From contig NZ_CP114280.1 of NCBI RefSeq assembly GCF_029635795.1, positions 1,612,001-1,676,000 on the forward strand: a stretch of 64,000 nucleotides of DNA, in the 5' to 3' direction. This document shows positions 8,619 through 18,802 of this stretch, piece by piece. A model generated the notes under the pieces. That model did not search any database. It saw only the letters and a list, made by a program, of their open reading frames with translations, and was not told the DNA's origin. The position numbers and the translations under genes are program-made. Position 1 is the first letter of the stretch; each line of letters opens with the position of its first letter. This stretch comes from Dickeya lacustris (GTDB lineage Bacteria; Pseudomonadota; Gammaproteobacteria; Enterobacterales; Enterobacteriaceae).

Positions 8619-9182
8619 TTACAGCAAGATATGGGTAAACTCAGCGAACCTGGCCGGATTGCATTTTGTGTAATGTACGGTGTGACGGATGTTTCTATGG
8701 CCGAGATAATCCTGAATTAGCCGGGTATCAGCCCCGCCATTCGCAAGCGCGTAACCACAGGCATGACGAAGCATATGCGGGTAGGAAGGGATCGGGATAT
8801 CCGCTTTACGGCCACACTCCTTGATAATGAACCAGGCCTGCTTGCGTGACAAACTGCCGCTGCGTTCAGTAATGAAGATTCGATTGCTGTGCCGAGAGGG
8901 GGGGTAGCTTTTTCTAATATCCAGCCAGTTTACCAGACAGCGATACTCGCTGGGGTCTAGCGGGTGGATAGATGAAAAGCCATTTTTCTTTCTCCTGATA
9001 TAAATTTGTCTGGACATCATATCAACATCGGAAATCTTCAGTGAAAGTAACTCACTGATCCGATAGCCATGTAGAAAGGACATGAGAATCATGCAGTAGT
9101 TTCTGGCCGCGTGCTTTCCAGCCTGCGCTGCATCCAATAACGAATGCACTTCTTCCCGGGTAAGATATCGCCTATTTTTCAT
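8619..9182 (-). CDS. FimB-like tyrosine recombinase
   Basis: A 187-residue tyrosine recombinase of the Fim type, near the usual length of 198-200. The catalytic residues are visible: Arg in YRISELLSL, His/Arg in PHMLRHACGYAL, His in LGHRNIRHTVH, and the nucleophile Tyr in HYTKCNPARF. The segments HAARNYCMILMSFLHGYR and YALANGG resemble E. coli FimB more than FimE. FimB-type enzymes invert the fimA promoter segment in both directions. I chose the ATG at 9182 because GGAG lies 6 nt upstream. It is unusual that it lies at the distal end of the fim cluster, more than 10 kb from the switch. Confidence 0.85.
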   Translation of the reverse strand: MKNRRYLTREEVHSLLDAAQAGKHAARNYCMILMSFLHGYRISELLSLKISDVDMMSRQIYIRRKKNGFSSIHPLDPSEYRCLVNWLDIRKSYPPSRHSNRIFITERSGSLSRKQAWFIIKECGRKADIPIPSYPHMLRHACGYALANGGADTRLIQDYLGHRNIRHTVHYTKCNPARFAEFTHILL

Positions 9183-9704
9183 CATGTACTCCATACCAGC
9201 GATTGTGTGAAAAGTACTTTTTTATGAACTACACTGCTTTTTAACCAAAAAAATCATGTTTTGTTAAAAAAACATCACTCCCTCATCGGCATTCATGCCC
9301 TGAGTCAATGCGAATACATCTCTTTTATTACGCAAAGATCGGCACTGCGAGGCACGTTTTTACAGCGTTATTCTTATCTTGACGGCGATAACGCCGCTAA
9401 CCGGTGTTTCTGGTTGCACTGAGGGTACGTCAACAAGCAGGCAGCCTGATGTGTTTCATCTCGTTTCATCGTTCGAAACTGAAACAATATAACATAACAT
9501 CCGTTTCTCACCCAACGAATATCCTGTCGCTGGGGGATTGAGGCAGTGGTGTATGGCGGAAAAAAAATCCACTTCGCTAGGATTACCGTTGCAGCATATA
9601 GGATGGGAAAATGAAAAATAACTTTAAATCAAAACATTAAGATAAATCCAATGCGCTAACATTCGTAAATTATTATTTACATGATTGTACCTGGCGGTAA
9701 TAAA
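9183..9704. other. Gene-free 520-bp stretch between fimB-like and second fimH
   Basis: No coding gene was recognised. A nested hairpin at 9452-9486 pairs TGTTTCA with TGAAACA, with an inner GTTTC/GAAAC. I searched for a second copy of the 9-bp fim switch repeat and found none. The sequence is more AT-rich towards the fimH side. It may hold the promoter of the fimB-like gene. Confidence 0.5.
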
Positions 9705-10684
9705 TCACAGGTAAACAAACGTCACGCCAATAATTGACTGCACCGGGCCTGCCGCGATCGCCCCGCCGGTGTGGGCGTAGGATGCCATTAGCCCAAGGTT
9801 AACCGGTGCAGGGCCAACGACCCCAGCGAAAGGGTGCGATGGGTCGCCAGCGTTTGTTGTGCCGTTGAGAGCCGAACCCCTACACCGCTGGCGGCTAATG
9901 GCGCAGCCGTGTTGGTAAATATCGTCCGTTCGGGATCCACCGTCGTGCCGGTGAGGAAATAGGCCAAATGTTGAGGGCGGGCACAGCGTATCGTTAAAGG
10001 AACCGCTGTTGGCAGCGCGGGGTAATCCGGCAACGTGATATTCACATCACGGACATCGCTATCACAGCCGCCTGTGGGCACAACCACGCGGTTATTGGCA
10101 TAAATATTCCAGACAAAACTATCTTGCGTGCCATTACGCTGACCGGTGCGTGGGTTGGTTGAATATTTAAACATATTCAACTGCGCTATTTTCTCGCCCT
10201 GAAGAATGACGACGCCGCCTGCGGCAGACACCGGCGTTAAATACAACCGCACCGGCCAGGAAGCAAAAACGGATGCGCGATTGGCGATATCAGGCGTCGG
10301 TGCCACAGTCGGGAAAGGGTAACTGTTCTGGTGATATTGGACGGTGCCGGTAAAATTCTTGAGTGCGCCGCCGAACGCCGAGCCTGCGCGCAGGGAAACC
10401 CAGTCAATATACTCCTCTGGCAGTTCATTCTGGCAGCGGATGCTGTCAGCCAGATCCACCACCAAATTTTGCCCCTCAGACAACGTCGGTTGCAGGTTCA
10501 CATACACAGAAAAAACGCCATATCCGCCAGCCTGACTATTGATGACATGCCCCGTCGCATCGGTACATGCGAAGGCATAGGCGACAGTCGGGCAGCCCAG
10601 TGCAGCAGCGAAGAGGGCGCTTGCTCGCGCGCCATCTTGCCTGTGCGCAGAAAAGCGAGCCGTTACCCTCGCCGTCGTCGCCAT
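9705..10684 (-). pseudogene. Second FimH-like two-domain adhesin, frameshifted near the C terminus
   Basis: A FimH paralogue with a signal peptide ending near AYA, an N-terminal lectin domain starting FACTDATGHV, and a pilin domain with GGCDSDVRDVNITLPDYPA. The open frame ends early at 9788 after LSLGSLALHRLTLG. Continuing in the next frame from the C run at 9821-9824 restores the standard end: APVNLGLMASYAH, then GPVQSIIGVTFVYL, stopping at 9705. One added G in the minus-strand G4 run would make it intact. The last pilin strand is needed for subunit joining, so the short form should not assemble. Pocket residues differ from FimH: CQNELP where E. coli has CHNDYP. It lies 25 bp after the EAL gene. 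The start at 10684 lacks a clear RBS. Confidence 0.85.
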
Positions 10685-10709
10685 GAGGTGGTGGCGACAG
10701 CACTGCGGG

Positions 10710-12233
10710 TTAGTAGCCGCGACGCGGGCAAACCCGCTCGCCAAAAGACGCAGCAGAGACCGGCGGCGAAATAATATCGCCTTGAAATCCTTCAATACCC
10801 AAGTGTACCAGCGCATCAAATTTCTCCCACGAATCCACCCCTTCAGCAAGGCAGAGGCTCCCTGACAACTGGCAGGAATAGATCAGGCTATTAATCAAAA
10901 CGCGCTCGTGTGTGTCGCACAAAAAACCGTTCACGACACCGATATCAAGCTTATAGCCGCTTAATGCCATCAGCCTTGGCAGACCAATACTGTCTTGAGC
11001 GCCGCGCTCTTCTAGCATGGCGCGGGCCCCCATCATCAACAGCCGTTTCAGCGGAGGAACCGCGAAGGTATTGCCGCTCATCGCGACCGACTCCGAGAGC
11101 TCCAGTATCAAACATGCTATCCATTGTGCCTGATGTAACCGCTGCCGAGCCGCGTCAATCAAGTGCATCAGCGAGCGGGTATCGATGACTCCATCAGGGA
11201 TTTTGAACGAAAAATACAGCCGACCCTCATACCGATTAATCGCGCACACCGTTTCATAGAGCATCAGCGCTATCAAATAGCGCCAGGCCGCGCGTGAACC
11301 GCGCGCCGGTTGAAACTCAGCCAGCGATAACATCCGGTCATGGCGTTGCCACAACACAAAAACCTCCGCCCCCTGAATCGCCATACACCGATCGACTACC
11401 GGCTGGAACACCGGCACAATCTGGCGGCAATAAACTGCCTGAATAAACTCCCTATCCTGCCGTTCAGGGGCGTTATCCCTTGTCACTCCCCCCGATGATT
11501 TACGGTGCAACCCGGGGATCTGGGCAGCAAAAACAGGGATTTGACCGGCGAGTTTTCTTAATCCCAGACGCCGCTGGTGATATAGCGTTTTCTCACTCAA
11601 CCCCTGCCTCGCTGATTGCGTTCGGATATTACAACCGCTCAATAAGCCAAGCAGAACGGAAAACTCACGCGGTGTCAGCGCAGAAAAAGGCTTTTTTATC
11701 AATACGCTATCCCTCTGCGCCTGCTCTAACAGATCAGGTAGTCTCGACCAATCATCACACAGCAGCCGGGTCAGCGTAGAGCAAGAAATATCGGAGCGAG
11801 AGAGATGCACATGGTCAAGGCAAGACTCGCTATCAAGCAACGCAGACAGCGTGGCATGCAGCCAGGCGGGAGAATAGCGACTCAGTATCATCACCTCTGC
11901 GTGCTGCGCCTTACGTTTTAGCATCACAACCAACTGCCGCAGGCTATAAAATAAATAGCGTAACTCTTCCGGTAAAAAAACAATCGCCCGATCGCATTGG
12001 CGCATCACCGGCAAGGTGTCTTCACCCGACACCATGCCGATGACATCGGCATTGACATCTTCATTCGCACACATTCTTTTTTCGGATGCGTAAAAATGAA
12101 TCACCCCCACCGGCTCATGTTTAGCGAGCAATAATTCAGACACCCCGCGAGCCGTCAAAAAACAAGGGGAAATAATATAATTCACCCCAGCATAATTTAC
12201 CGCATCACGCGGTGTGGCATGCAGTCTATTCAT
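10710..12233 (-). CDS. LuxR-type HTH plus degenerate EAL domain protein, FimK-like
   Basis: About 507 residues. The middle has a LuxR-type HTH (SALTPREFSVLLGLLSGC followed by QGLSEKTLYHQRRLGL). The C-terminal half is an EAL-type fold: GAEVFVLW replaces the catalytic E-x-L motif, ELSES stands for the usual ELTE, KLDIGVVNGF covers the metal-site Lys-Asp block, and AEGVDSWEKF with GFQGDIISPP closes it. Several catalytic positions look altered, so c-di-GMP hydrolysis is uncertain and binding or a purely regulatory role is possible. Klebsiella fim operons end with fimK, also an HTH-EAL protein, which supports a role in fimbrial expression. The ATG at 12233 is a guess; a GTG lies at 12275. Confidence 0.75.
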   Translation of the reverse strand: MNRLHATPRDAVNYAGVNYIISPCFLTARGVSELLLAKHEPVGVIHFYASEKRMCANEDVNADVIGMVSGEDTLPVMRQCDRAIVFLPEELRYLFYSLRQLVVMLKRKAQHAEVMILSRYSPAWLHATLSALLDSESCLDHVHLSRSDISCSTLTRLLCDDWSRLPDLLEQAQRDSVLIKKPFSALTPREFSVLLGLLSGCNIRTQSARQGLSEKTLYHQRRLGLRKLAGQIPVFAAQIPGLHRKSSGGVTRDNAPERQDREFIQAVYCRQIVPVFQPVVDRCMAIQGAEVFVLWQRHDRMLSLAEFQPARGSRAAWRYLIALMLYETVCAINRYEGRLYFSFKIPDGVIDTRSLMHLIDAARQRLHQAQWIACLILELSESVAMSGNTFAVPPLKRLLMMGARAMLEERGAQDSIGLPRLMALSGYKLDIGVVNGFLCDTHERVLINSLIYSCQLSGSLCLAEGVDSWEKFDALVHLGIEGFQGDIISPPVSAASFGERVCPRRGY

Positions 12234-12529
12234 ATGTAAACGACCATATATAAGCAAGCATAGGTAAATAGTCACACAGGCTAATAACAGACAGGTGAAT
12301 AATGCGCCTATAAATAACGCATCTATAAAAACGCATCGAAAAACGCGTCTCTTTTATTTATTAATAGGTATTCACCAACATGCATTTGCCAATATGAAGC
12401 ACGTGTTAGCGCTGCTCATTCACATCAAAATAAAAAATGAAAATATATTTTTGTCACAGGCATCCATGCCTGTTATTTATCCGGCATTGTTTCAGCATGA
12501 TATTCACAATATTCACACCTTAGGGTGAC
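12234..12529. other. AT-rich gap between fimH and the EAL gene
   Basis: This gap has no gene. It contains roughly 14-bp imperfect repeats around 12301-12349 built on ACGCATCTATAAAA. Its size suggests that the EAL gene and second fimH may have their own promoter rather than relying only on read-through from fimA. Confidence 0.5.
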
Positions 12530-13459
12530 TTACTGGTAAATAAATGTCACCCCCACAACCGACTGCACCGCACCGGCCGTAACCGGGCCGTTCGTACGGG
12601 AATACGCGGCCTTCAAGCCAAGGCTCACCGGCGATGTGCCAACCTGCCCCAGCGAAACATGCTGGTTTGCGGCGATAACACCGCCGGGGCCCGATAATTG
12701 CACCCCAACGCCCGTGGCAGCGGCGCTCGCGGTATTGGTGAACACCGTGCGTGATGCATCAGCCGTGGCCCCCGTCAGGTAGTACGATAATTGCTGCCGT
12801 TGCGCACAATGTACGGTCAGCGGCACGGGCGATGTTCCGGGATAATCAGGTAAAGTAACGGTAATATCACGACTGGATACATCACACCCGCCGACAGGAA
12901 CCACCACCGAATTATTGGCATAAATCCGCCAGGTGAAATTGGCCGTATCACCATAATATTTATTGTATTTATACATACTTAATGTCGCTATTAACGAACC
13001 ATTGGTGATAGCGACACCACCAGCACCGCCTAATGGCGTTAAATAGAGTCTGACCGGCCAGGGTTTATAGGTATCATCGCGATTAGAATAAATGAGAGGT
13101 GCAGTATCGCCAGATAAAGGAAAAGGATAGCTCGCACCATTAAAATAGACTGTTCCCCGAAATGACTGAAGCCCGCCATTAAATAAAGAGCCCGATCTCA
13201 GATTAATCACATCCTCTTGCTTTATGCCTGGCATGTCATTCTTGCAAAAAATCTCTTTCGATAAATCCACCACCAAGTTCTGACCCACGCCTATCGCCGG
13301 TTGCATATTCACATAAATATCGACATTACCGCTGGTTATTCCGGCACGGCTGGATGTTCGGCAGGAAAAAGCCTGACTGGTGATGGGATAAAAAGATACC
13401 AGCGCTATGCATAGCAATGTCAGTTGACCTGCCAGGCGAGCGGTTTTCGTTATACGCAT
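12530..13459 (-). CDS. fimH: FimH-type mannose-binding tip adhesin
   Basis: A 309-residue adhesin. A signal peptide ends at SQA, so the mature protein starts with Phe (FSCRTSS), as the free N-terminal Phe does in E. coli FimH. The lectin domain keeps the Asn-Asp pair in CKNDMP and the Asp in QEDVINL. The pilin domain follows with GGCDVSSRDITVTLPDYPG and the canonical end VQSVVGVTFIYQ. The loop equivalent to Gln133-Phe142 of FimH is changed (MYKYNKYYGDTANF), so mannose affinity could differ. The ATG at 13459 has AGGAG upstream. It follows fimG closely, as the last of the structural genes. Confidence 0.93.
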   Translation of the reverse strand: MRITKTARLAGQLTLLCIALVSFYPITSQAFSCRTSSRAGITSGNVDIYVNMQPAIGVGQNLVVDLSKEIFCKNDMPGIKQEDVINLRSGSLFNGGLQSFRGTVYFNGASYPFPLSGDTAPLIYSNRDDTYKPWPVRLYLTPLGGAGGVAITNGSLIATLSMYKYNKYYGDTANFTWRIYANNSVVVPVGGCDVSSRDITVTLPDYPGTSPVPLTVHCAQRQQLSYYLTGATADASRTVFTNTASAAATGVGVQLSGPGGVIAANQHVSLGQVGTSPVSLGLKAAYSRTNGPVTAGAVQSVVGVTFIYQ

Positions 13460-13475
13460 CGTAAAATCTCCTGAT

Positions 13476-13979
13476 TCAGGCATAGGTATAGGTGACATTA
13501 ATCACCGCGCGAATACTGCCTTGCGTCACCTTGCCGTTTACCGTCAATGCCCTCACCCGCAGGGGAAAACGGGCGGATTGCGTTTGGTAGTCCACCGTTA
13601 TCTCTTTTTTTGCCCCGTTGTTCAGCGTGGTGCCTTTTTCATCTTGTAGCTGAAGTGAAATATTTTTCGCCTCGCCATCATTGCGGTAATAGCCATGGCT
13701 ATCCTGAGTGCCGCTGAACGTCGCCGTTACCCGTGAGGTTCCGACAGGGCAGTTATCCAGCAGTAATGTGGCGCTGTGCCATGATGATGCCGCCCCTGCA
13801 TTAGCCAGATTAAAGGTGTACAACTCGCCCAAATCCACCGCCGCATCTGACGTTGATACCGTGCAGGGTTTGGCGACAACGCGACCATTGACGGTGATGG
13901 TCACATCCGCCGCCTGCGCAATACCCGTCAGCGCCATCATCAGCAAGAGGGCCTGTAATCGCTGTGCTGTCCTCGTCAT
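13476..13979 (-). CDS. fimG: FimG-like minor pilin
   Basis: A 167-residue fimbrial subunit with signal peptide to about AQA and a typical pilin fold: an early Cys in KPCTVSTSDAAVDLGEL, a second Cys in LLDNCPVGTS, and the C-terminal beta strand RAVINVTYTYA. It is probably a tip fibrillum adaptor joining FimH to FimF. The ATG at 13979 follows GGAGA. It sits between the fimF-like gene and fimH with gaps of about 15 bp, fitting the E. coli order fimF-fimG-fimH. Confidence 0.88.
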   Translation of the reverse strand: MTRTAQRLQALLLMMALTGIAQAADVTITVNGRVVAKPCTVSTSDAAVDLGELYTFNLANAGAASSWHSATLLLDNCPVGTSRVTATFSGTQDSHGYYRNDGEAKNISLQLQDEKGTTLNNGAKKEITVDYQTQSARFPLRVRALTVNGKVTQGSIRAVINVTYTYA

Positions 13980-13992
13980 TACGGTTCTCCGG

Positions 13993-14547
13993 TTACTGAA
14001 ACTCAAGGGTAAACGTGGCAGTGGCATGAACTGTGCCAGCCGTTACCGGCAAACGGGTAGACATCAGCCGGGCATAAAACGCCAGTGCATTTGACGGCCC
14101 CGGTTTCAGCGGTATCCAGGCAAGTGTCGCAGCCGCGCTATTTATCGCCAGTTCGCGCTGATGGCTGTCCAACACCTGAATGCCGAGGCCGGAGGCCGCC
14201 TGTGCGCCACCGTCTAGCGCCAATAGCCGAGGATTATTACTATCCGCCACGCCGCCAAACCCGACTTTCACCGCCGTCACCGCGCTACCACAAGGCGAAA
14301 GCACAATACGAAAGGGCACGGCGGGCGTGGACATCCCCACCTGCGGGAACTGCCTGGCGGCATGACTCATCAAATCTACCGTGAAATTTTTTGAATCCGT
14401 CGCCACCTCACAGACATTGTCTTTTACATAGCCCGTGACCGTGATGGTGCTGCCGCTGCCAGCCGCCCAGCCCCGCCCAACCAGCAGCAGGGTGAGAAGC
14501 AGGCCAGCAAGTACCTGTTTTTTTATGAACATACGGCCTTTTATCAT
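13993..14547 (-). CDS. fimF: FimF-like minor pilin
   Basis: A 184-residue pilin subunit. Its signal peptide ends near GWAAG, cysteines occur in [10 protein letters not shown] and VLSPCGSAV, and the C terminus [11 protein letters not shown] is the alternating strand recognised by the chaperone. Position directly after the usher indicates the FimF role, an adaptor or assembly terminator of the tip. The ATG at 14547 has AGAGGT upstream. It is 14 bp from the usher stop and 13 bp from fimG, so all are one operon. Confidence 0.88.
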   Translation of the reverse strand: MIKGRMFIKKQVLAGLLLTLLLVGRGWAAGSGSTITVTGYVKDNVCEVATDSKNFTVDLMSHAARQFPQVGMSTPAVPFRIVLSPCGSAVTAVKVGFGGVADSNNPRLLALDGGAQAASGLGIQVLDSHQRELAINSAAATLAWIPLKPGPSNALAFYARLMSTRLPVTAGTVHATATFTLEFQ

Positions 14548-14561
14548 GTTGATACCTCTGT

Positions 14562-17189
14562 TCACTGACACTGCACCGTCAATTGGCTCAAGATCGGTTG
14601 CGTTTTTTTCGTTGGCAGACGATAGGACGCCACGCACTGTTCACCAGGGCCATCGCCCCATTTCGCCCGCACGTTACCGGCAGGCGGCAGCCCGGTCAGG
14701 TAGACCTGGCCGTTATCCGCCACAATGCTGCCTGCCTGATGGCCATCGGACATCACCATGGCACCGAAAGGCACGGGTTTGCCGTTAACGCGTAGCGTCA
14801 TCAGCGCTTTCATGCCGACCCGCGCGTTAAAATCCGCGCGCACTACGGCCCCCCGCGTTGGCACAACATTCACGACGGCATCATCAATATCGACGTTTTC
14901 AGCCAGGGTTCGGGTATCAAGCGCCACGCGGTTTTCACGGTAATCCGTCGCGTAGGGCAGCACGGCATAGCCACGCCAGTCGGTTGTCACCCCGGTCTGG
15001 TTTTCCACTTTGGCATTGGCCGCGCCCGGTGCTTTGAGTAGCACGACGGTGTCACCTAATGGCTGGCTCAGTGTTATTCCATTCTCATGTGCGACAACTC
15101 CACCGCTCACGCCATAGTAGAGCTGGCTGTAGCCATCATTGCGGCTGTATCCCACGTTGGCATAGCCCGAACCGCCACGGTAATTCATTGCGGCATACCC
15201 ATTAGTGCCTTGCTGGGTTTTATCTCCCCGCGTGTACCCCGACTGGACGCTGTAGCTCAGGTTATTGTCGGGCAGTAACGTACCGTTAACACCCGCAAGG
15301 TGCGTTGACCGTCCTTGCATGTCGTAAGAGGTGTTGTAGGACGCGCTGGCGTGACGCCAGACCGAGCGACTATCTGAACGCTGCCAGTGGCTAAAGGGCA
15401 CCGAGACACTCAAGGCCAGCATCTGATCGCGTCCCTGTTGCCAGGCGTTTTTCGTCAGGTTGTAACTGAGCGTCCAGTTGATGTCATCGATAGCACTGCT
15501 CACCCCTGTCTGCCATTGCTGGTCACTGCGCGGTGTCCCCCAGTAAGTCTGCTGGCTGGCGCTCAGGTACAAGGTGGATTTCGCCCCCAGTTGCTGGGTC
15601 ACGCTTAACTGCACACGTCCGCGACGGCTGTAAGCCAGGTTCCAGTAATCGGTAAAGCGGGGTTTCACCTCCATCACGCCGTCTTGTGTCACGACACGGT
15701 AGCCGCTCATGCGTTGATAGGTGGTATCCGACAAATTGAAATAGCCTTGGGTGGAGTAGCGATACCCCGCCAATTGCAGATTTGTTCCCGTCTCGGTCAG
15801 CGCTTTGTTATAGAGAAAACGCAGCGATTGGCCCTGGTGCTCACTGTCATCCGGCAGTCGGGCCTGCGAGCCAGTCACATCCAGCGACAGCGCCCCCCAC
15901 TGCCCCATGTTTTTGCCGACGCCGAGGTTCATTGCCCGATAGCGCTCGGAAAGCTGCGTACCGCCATAGGCCGTCCAGCCCCGTGGCAACCCTTGCATCA
16001 CCGTAGCCTGGAAAAACGCAGGCGTCTTTTGCGTGACATTGCCGCTGCGGTATTTCCCCGCCGTCAGTGCATATTTGGTCTGCCATTCACGTTGCAAAAT
16101 GGGCACGGAAGAATATGGCACGCTAAAGACCCGCGTCTTGCCACTCACCTCTTTGACACTCACCTGAAGATCGCCGCTACTCCCTGCGGCATACAAATCA
16201 TTAATCGTAAAGGGCCCCGGGGGGACGGTGGTCTGATAAATCTCATAGCCATTTTGTTTTACCGACACCTGCGCGGTGCCATGCGCAATGCCACGAATAA
16301 CCGGCGCGAACCCTTTGCGGCTGTCCGGCAACATGTTGTCATCCGTGGCTATCTGCGCACCGCGAAAATTGATGCCATCAAAAATACTGCTCTGGGTATA
16401 GCTGTCGCCAACGGTCATCCGCGCCCGCCACGGCACGATGTCACGATCCAGATAGGTATTAATATGCTGCCAGCGGCTTGAGCGAGAATCGCGCGAGCTG
16501 CCACTGTTGTAGCGCCAGTTCGTGTTATCGCGTAACCGCCAGGCACCGATATTCAGGCCGCTGTTCACATTCAGATACAGGTAGTCACGCGTGCCGCCGT
16601 CACGCCCCTTTACCCGATTTCCGTTCAGGCTATAGTTCAGCACACCCGCCGTAATGCCGTTATCCCAATGCTCGGGGGGGATATATCCGCGCGCCTGCCT
16701 TGTCATGTATGCCTGCGGCACACTGATCTCAAGGCGTTGCCGCCCCACATCAAACCGCGTACCGGCAGCGTCTATCAGCGCCGCCAGCGGAACACAGGCC
16801 TGTGGTGATAACGGAGCCATGCCGCTCACCGACAACGTGTTTACCCCCATAGCCGCCAGTTGGTTGCGCGTCAGGCAAGGCACCAGTCGCCCGCTCTTCT
16901 CATCGGCATGAAATGTCACATCACGGGTCGTCACAAACCCATCATTTAAATAAATATCAACACGATAAGTTCCTGCTGGCGCTTCCTGCCCCTTTTCAAA
17001 GCGCGAGAGATCGGCCACCGCAGCGGGATCATCGGCCAAAAAGCGCGGGTTAAAATAGAGCTCGGCATGCGCCGCCTGGCGGCATAACGACAGCATGAGT
17101 AGCAGCCCCAGCGCCATCGGGGCCTCCCACAATGCGCCCCTGCTTTTTTGCCAAAAATCCTGGCCCATTCGGTATTTTAGGTATGACAT
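14562..17189 (-). CDS. fimD: FimD outer-membrane usher
   Basis: An 875-residue usher. After a signal peptide ending at AHA, the N-terminal domain starts [20 protein letters not shown]. It continues with the transmembrane beta-barrel and plug ([20 protein letters not shown]) and two C-terminal domains carrying the cysteine pair of [11 protein letters not shown] and LTVQCQ. It receives chaperone-subunit complexes and secretes the growing pilus. Length matches FimD of other enterobacteria. The ATG at 17189 follows GGAGGG, while the longer frame lacks an RBS. It lies between the chaperone and minor subunit genes, as in E. coli. Confidence 0.96.
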   Translation of the reverse strand: MSYLKYRMGQDFWQKSRGALWEAPMALGLLLMLSLCRQAAHAELYFNPRFLADDPAAVADLSRFEKGQEAPAGTYRVDIYLNDGFVTTRDVTFHADEKSGRLVPCLTRNQLAAMGVNTLSVSGMAPLSPQACVPLAALIDAAGTRFDVGRQRLEISVPQAYMTRQARGYIPPEHWDNGITAGVLNYSLNGNRVKGRDGGTRDYLYLNVNSGLNIGAWRLRDNTNWRYNSGSSRDSRSSRWQHINTYLDRDIVPWRARMTVGDSYTQSSIFDGINFRGAQIATDDNMLPDSRKGFAPVIRGIAHGTAQVSVKQNGYEIYQTTVPPGPFTINDLYAAGSSGDLQVSVKEVSGKTRVFSVPYSSVPILQREWQTKYALTAGKYRSGNVTQKTPAFFQATVMQGLPRGWTAYGGTQLSERYRAMNLGVGKNMGQWGALSLDVTGSQARLPDDSEHQGQSLRFLYNKALTETGTNLQLAGYRYSTQGYFNLSDTTYQRMSGYRVVTQDGVMEVKPRFTDYWNLAYSRRGRVQLSVTQQLGAKSTLYLSASQQTYWGTPRSDQQWQTGVSSAIDDINWTLSYNLTKNAWQQGRDQMLALSVSVPFSHWQRSDSRSVWRHASASYNTSYDMQGRSTHLAGVNGTLLPDNNLSYSVQSGYTRGDKTQQGTNGYAAMNYRGGSGYANVGYSRNDGYSQLYYGVSGGVVAHENGITLSQPLGDTVVLLKAPGAANAKVENQTGVTTDWRGYAVLPYATDYRENRVALDTRTLAENVDIDDAVVNVVPTRGAVVRADFNARVGMKALMTLRVNGKPVPFGAMVMSDGHQAGSIVADNGQVYLTGLPPAGNVRAKWGDGPGEQCVASYRLPTKKTQPILSQLTVQCQ

Positions 17190-17315
17190 ATTCCCTCCGG
17201 CCCGATATGGCTCGTCCGGTTTCGCATATTGGCAAAGAATCACTGTGACCCTGAGTTAGGGTTTTATTGATAAACAGCCACAGGTGAGCGCTACTTCAGG
17301 CACGCCCTTCTGGGA

Positions 17316-18005
17316 TCACTCCCATACCCCCATCACTGCGGGAGTTAACGCGCCATAATCATTAATCGTGCGATAGGTAATACGCCCACTGGCGCTGGCC
17401 GGCAGCGGAACCTGCACCTGTCCTGTCGGCGGCACCAATGCGTTCTCCAGCGTCTGATCGCCCATCTTCAGTTCCGTCACCGTTAAAAAATAAGGGGTAG
17501 GATTTGAGAGCAACAGGTGGTTCCCCTGGCGTTTGAAACGCAACTTTGCCGCTGCCTGGCTCGGAGATATCGGCAAATTTGTTGGCCGATAAAGCAACTT
17601 GATACGGCTGATAATCGCCAGTTGCAGGGTGTTGGCTTGCTGTCGGGTTTTATCCAGAGAGGGAATGGCTTTAACATTAATCCAGAACAGGCTCTCTTTA
17701 TCCTGCGCCAGCCGCTGATTGGTGGCGTCAATAATACGCAGCGTGTTCTCTTTTTTACCCTGCATCACAAACAGCGGCGGCGTGATGACAAACTGCCCAT
17801 CCTTTTGTCCGTTCATGTTCTCCACCCATGACTGAACCAGATAGGTGCTGTTCGCATCATTATTGTTTACCGCCAGTTGCACCTGCTTTTGGTCTGCCGG
17901 ATAGATAACCCGGGTCGCGCCGAGGGCAACGCCAGCGACAGCCGGAGCAACCGCCCCAATGCCGATCAGCAATACGACCCCGGCCATCCACATACGCATT
18001 ATCAT
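17316..18005 (-). CDS. fimC: FimC periplasmic pilus chaperone
   Basis: A 229-residue chaperone of the FGS type. A signal peptide ends near AVAG, the first Ig domain begins VALGATRVIYPADQKQVQLA, and the signature DKESLFWINVKAIPS is present. The second Ig domain ends with ITYRTINDYGALTPAVMGVW. It folds subunits by donor-strand complementation and delivers them to FimD. The ATG at 18005 follows AGGCAGAGAGA; an in-frame ATG two codons on is also possible. The gap to fimD is 126 bp, longer than most in this operon. Confidence 0.95.
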   Translation of the reverse strand: MIMRMWMAGVVLLIGIGAVAPAVAGVALGATRVIYPADQKQVQLAVNNNDANSTYLVQSWVENMNGQKDGQFVITPPLFVMQGKKENTLRIIDATNQRLAQDKESLFWINVKAIPSLDKTRQQANTLQLAIISRIKLLYRPTNLPISPSQAAAKLRFKRQGNHLLLSNPTPYFLTVTELKMGDQTLENALVPPTGQVQVPLPASASGRITYRTINDYGALTPAVMGVWE

Positions 18006-18122
18006 TTCTCTCTGCCTTGCCACATGATCCCCTTATTACTCCCTCTCGCCCTGTTTTCGGGCGATTATCACCGCGCGCAGCGTGACAGCCCGGTTGGTGA
18101 TAGTGATGATTAAACGACGCAT

Positions 18123-18190
18123 GCTATTACGGGTAAAAGCTATTACGGGTAAATGCTATTGATTACAGGTAAATGCTATTGGTAAGTGAG
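18123..18190 (-). repeat. About 16-bp tandem repeat at the 3' end of the fimI-like gene
   Basis: Units at 18123-18138, 18139-18154, 18155-18174 (with a 4-bp insertion) and about 18175-18190 share the plus-strand core GCTATTACGGGTAAA. The last unit contains the end of the fimI-like coding region. On the minus strand each unit ends in TAG, so the stop codon itself is copied. Confidence 0.85.
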
Positions 18191-18718
18191 CGCAAACCAG
18201 GCTTGTGCGTTAGCGACGCCGCCACTGATTTCACGCTGAGTCGCCCGATATTTAGCGACAAAACGCAGCTCGACCGCCCCCGGATGCAATTTGGTCCAAG
18301 AGTGCGGCTCTCGGTTAAGTGGAATTAACCGGTCACGCTCATCAAACAGCGCCACACCAATCCCGCGCGCCGCTTGCGGCTCATCTGTCAGCGCCAGCAC
18401 GTCAGGATTTGCGTTATCAGCCACGCCGCGAAATGCCACGCCGACCCGGTCACTCACCGCCGTGTTGCAATCTTGCAGGTGAATAACAAACGGAACCGGG
18501 TTGGCATCCGCCCCGACCTGGTTGACACGGCTATCAGCTATCTGCCCCATAGAGACACGCATTTGCCTGTCGCCCACGGCCACGCGGCATGACTCGGCAA
18601 TAATCTCCCCTTGAAACCGCATATTTCCGCCAGGCAATACCACATGCCAGCGATGACCGGCTATGACTGGCGGCGATAGCAGGATAATCAGCAGCACCGC
18701 CTGCACCTTGCCTCGCAT
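18176..18718 (-). CDS. fimI: FimI-like fimbrial subunit
   Basis: A 180-residue pilin-like protein located between fimA and fimC, where E. coli has fimI. The signal peptide ends near VIAG. Pilin marks are GEIIAESCRVAVGDRQMRVS, the second Cys in IHLQDCNTAVSD, FRGVADNANPDVLAL, and the C-terminal strand ANAQAWFALTYQ. FimI is thought to act in pilus anchoring or termination. The ATG at 18718 has GGGAGA upstream. The 3' end is followed by tandem copies of its own last bases. Confidence 0.85.
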   Translation of the reverse strand: MRGKVQAVLLIILLSPPVIAGHRWHVVLPGGNMRFQGEIIAESCRVAVGDRQMRVSMGQIADSRVNQVGADANPVPFVIHLQDCNTAVSDRVGVAFRGVADNANPDVLALTDEPQAARGIGVALFDERDRLIPLNREPHSWTKLHPGAVELRFVAKYRATQREISGGVANAQAWFALTYQ

Positions 18719-18802
18719 GTCACCGTCTCCCTTATTGATTACACACCCTGCCACTCGTGATGGGCCTCCCTGCCCAGTCCGCGTCCATCCCTGTCAACAG
18801 AA

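Noticed and set aside
9183..9704. Second invertible switch next to the fimB-like gene
   Set aside because: I looked for TTGGGACCA or its complement and related pairs and found none. Only a small hairpin is present.
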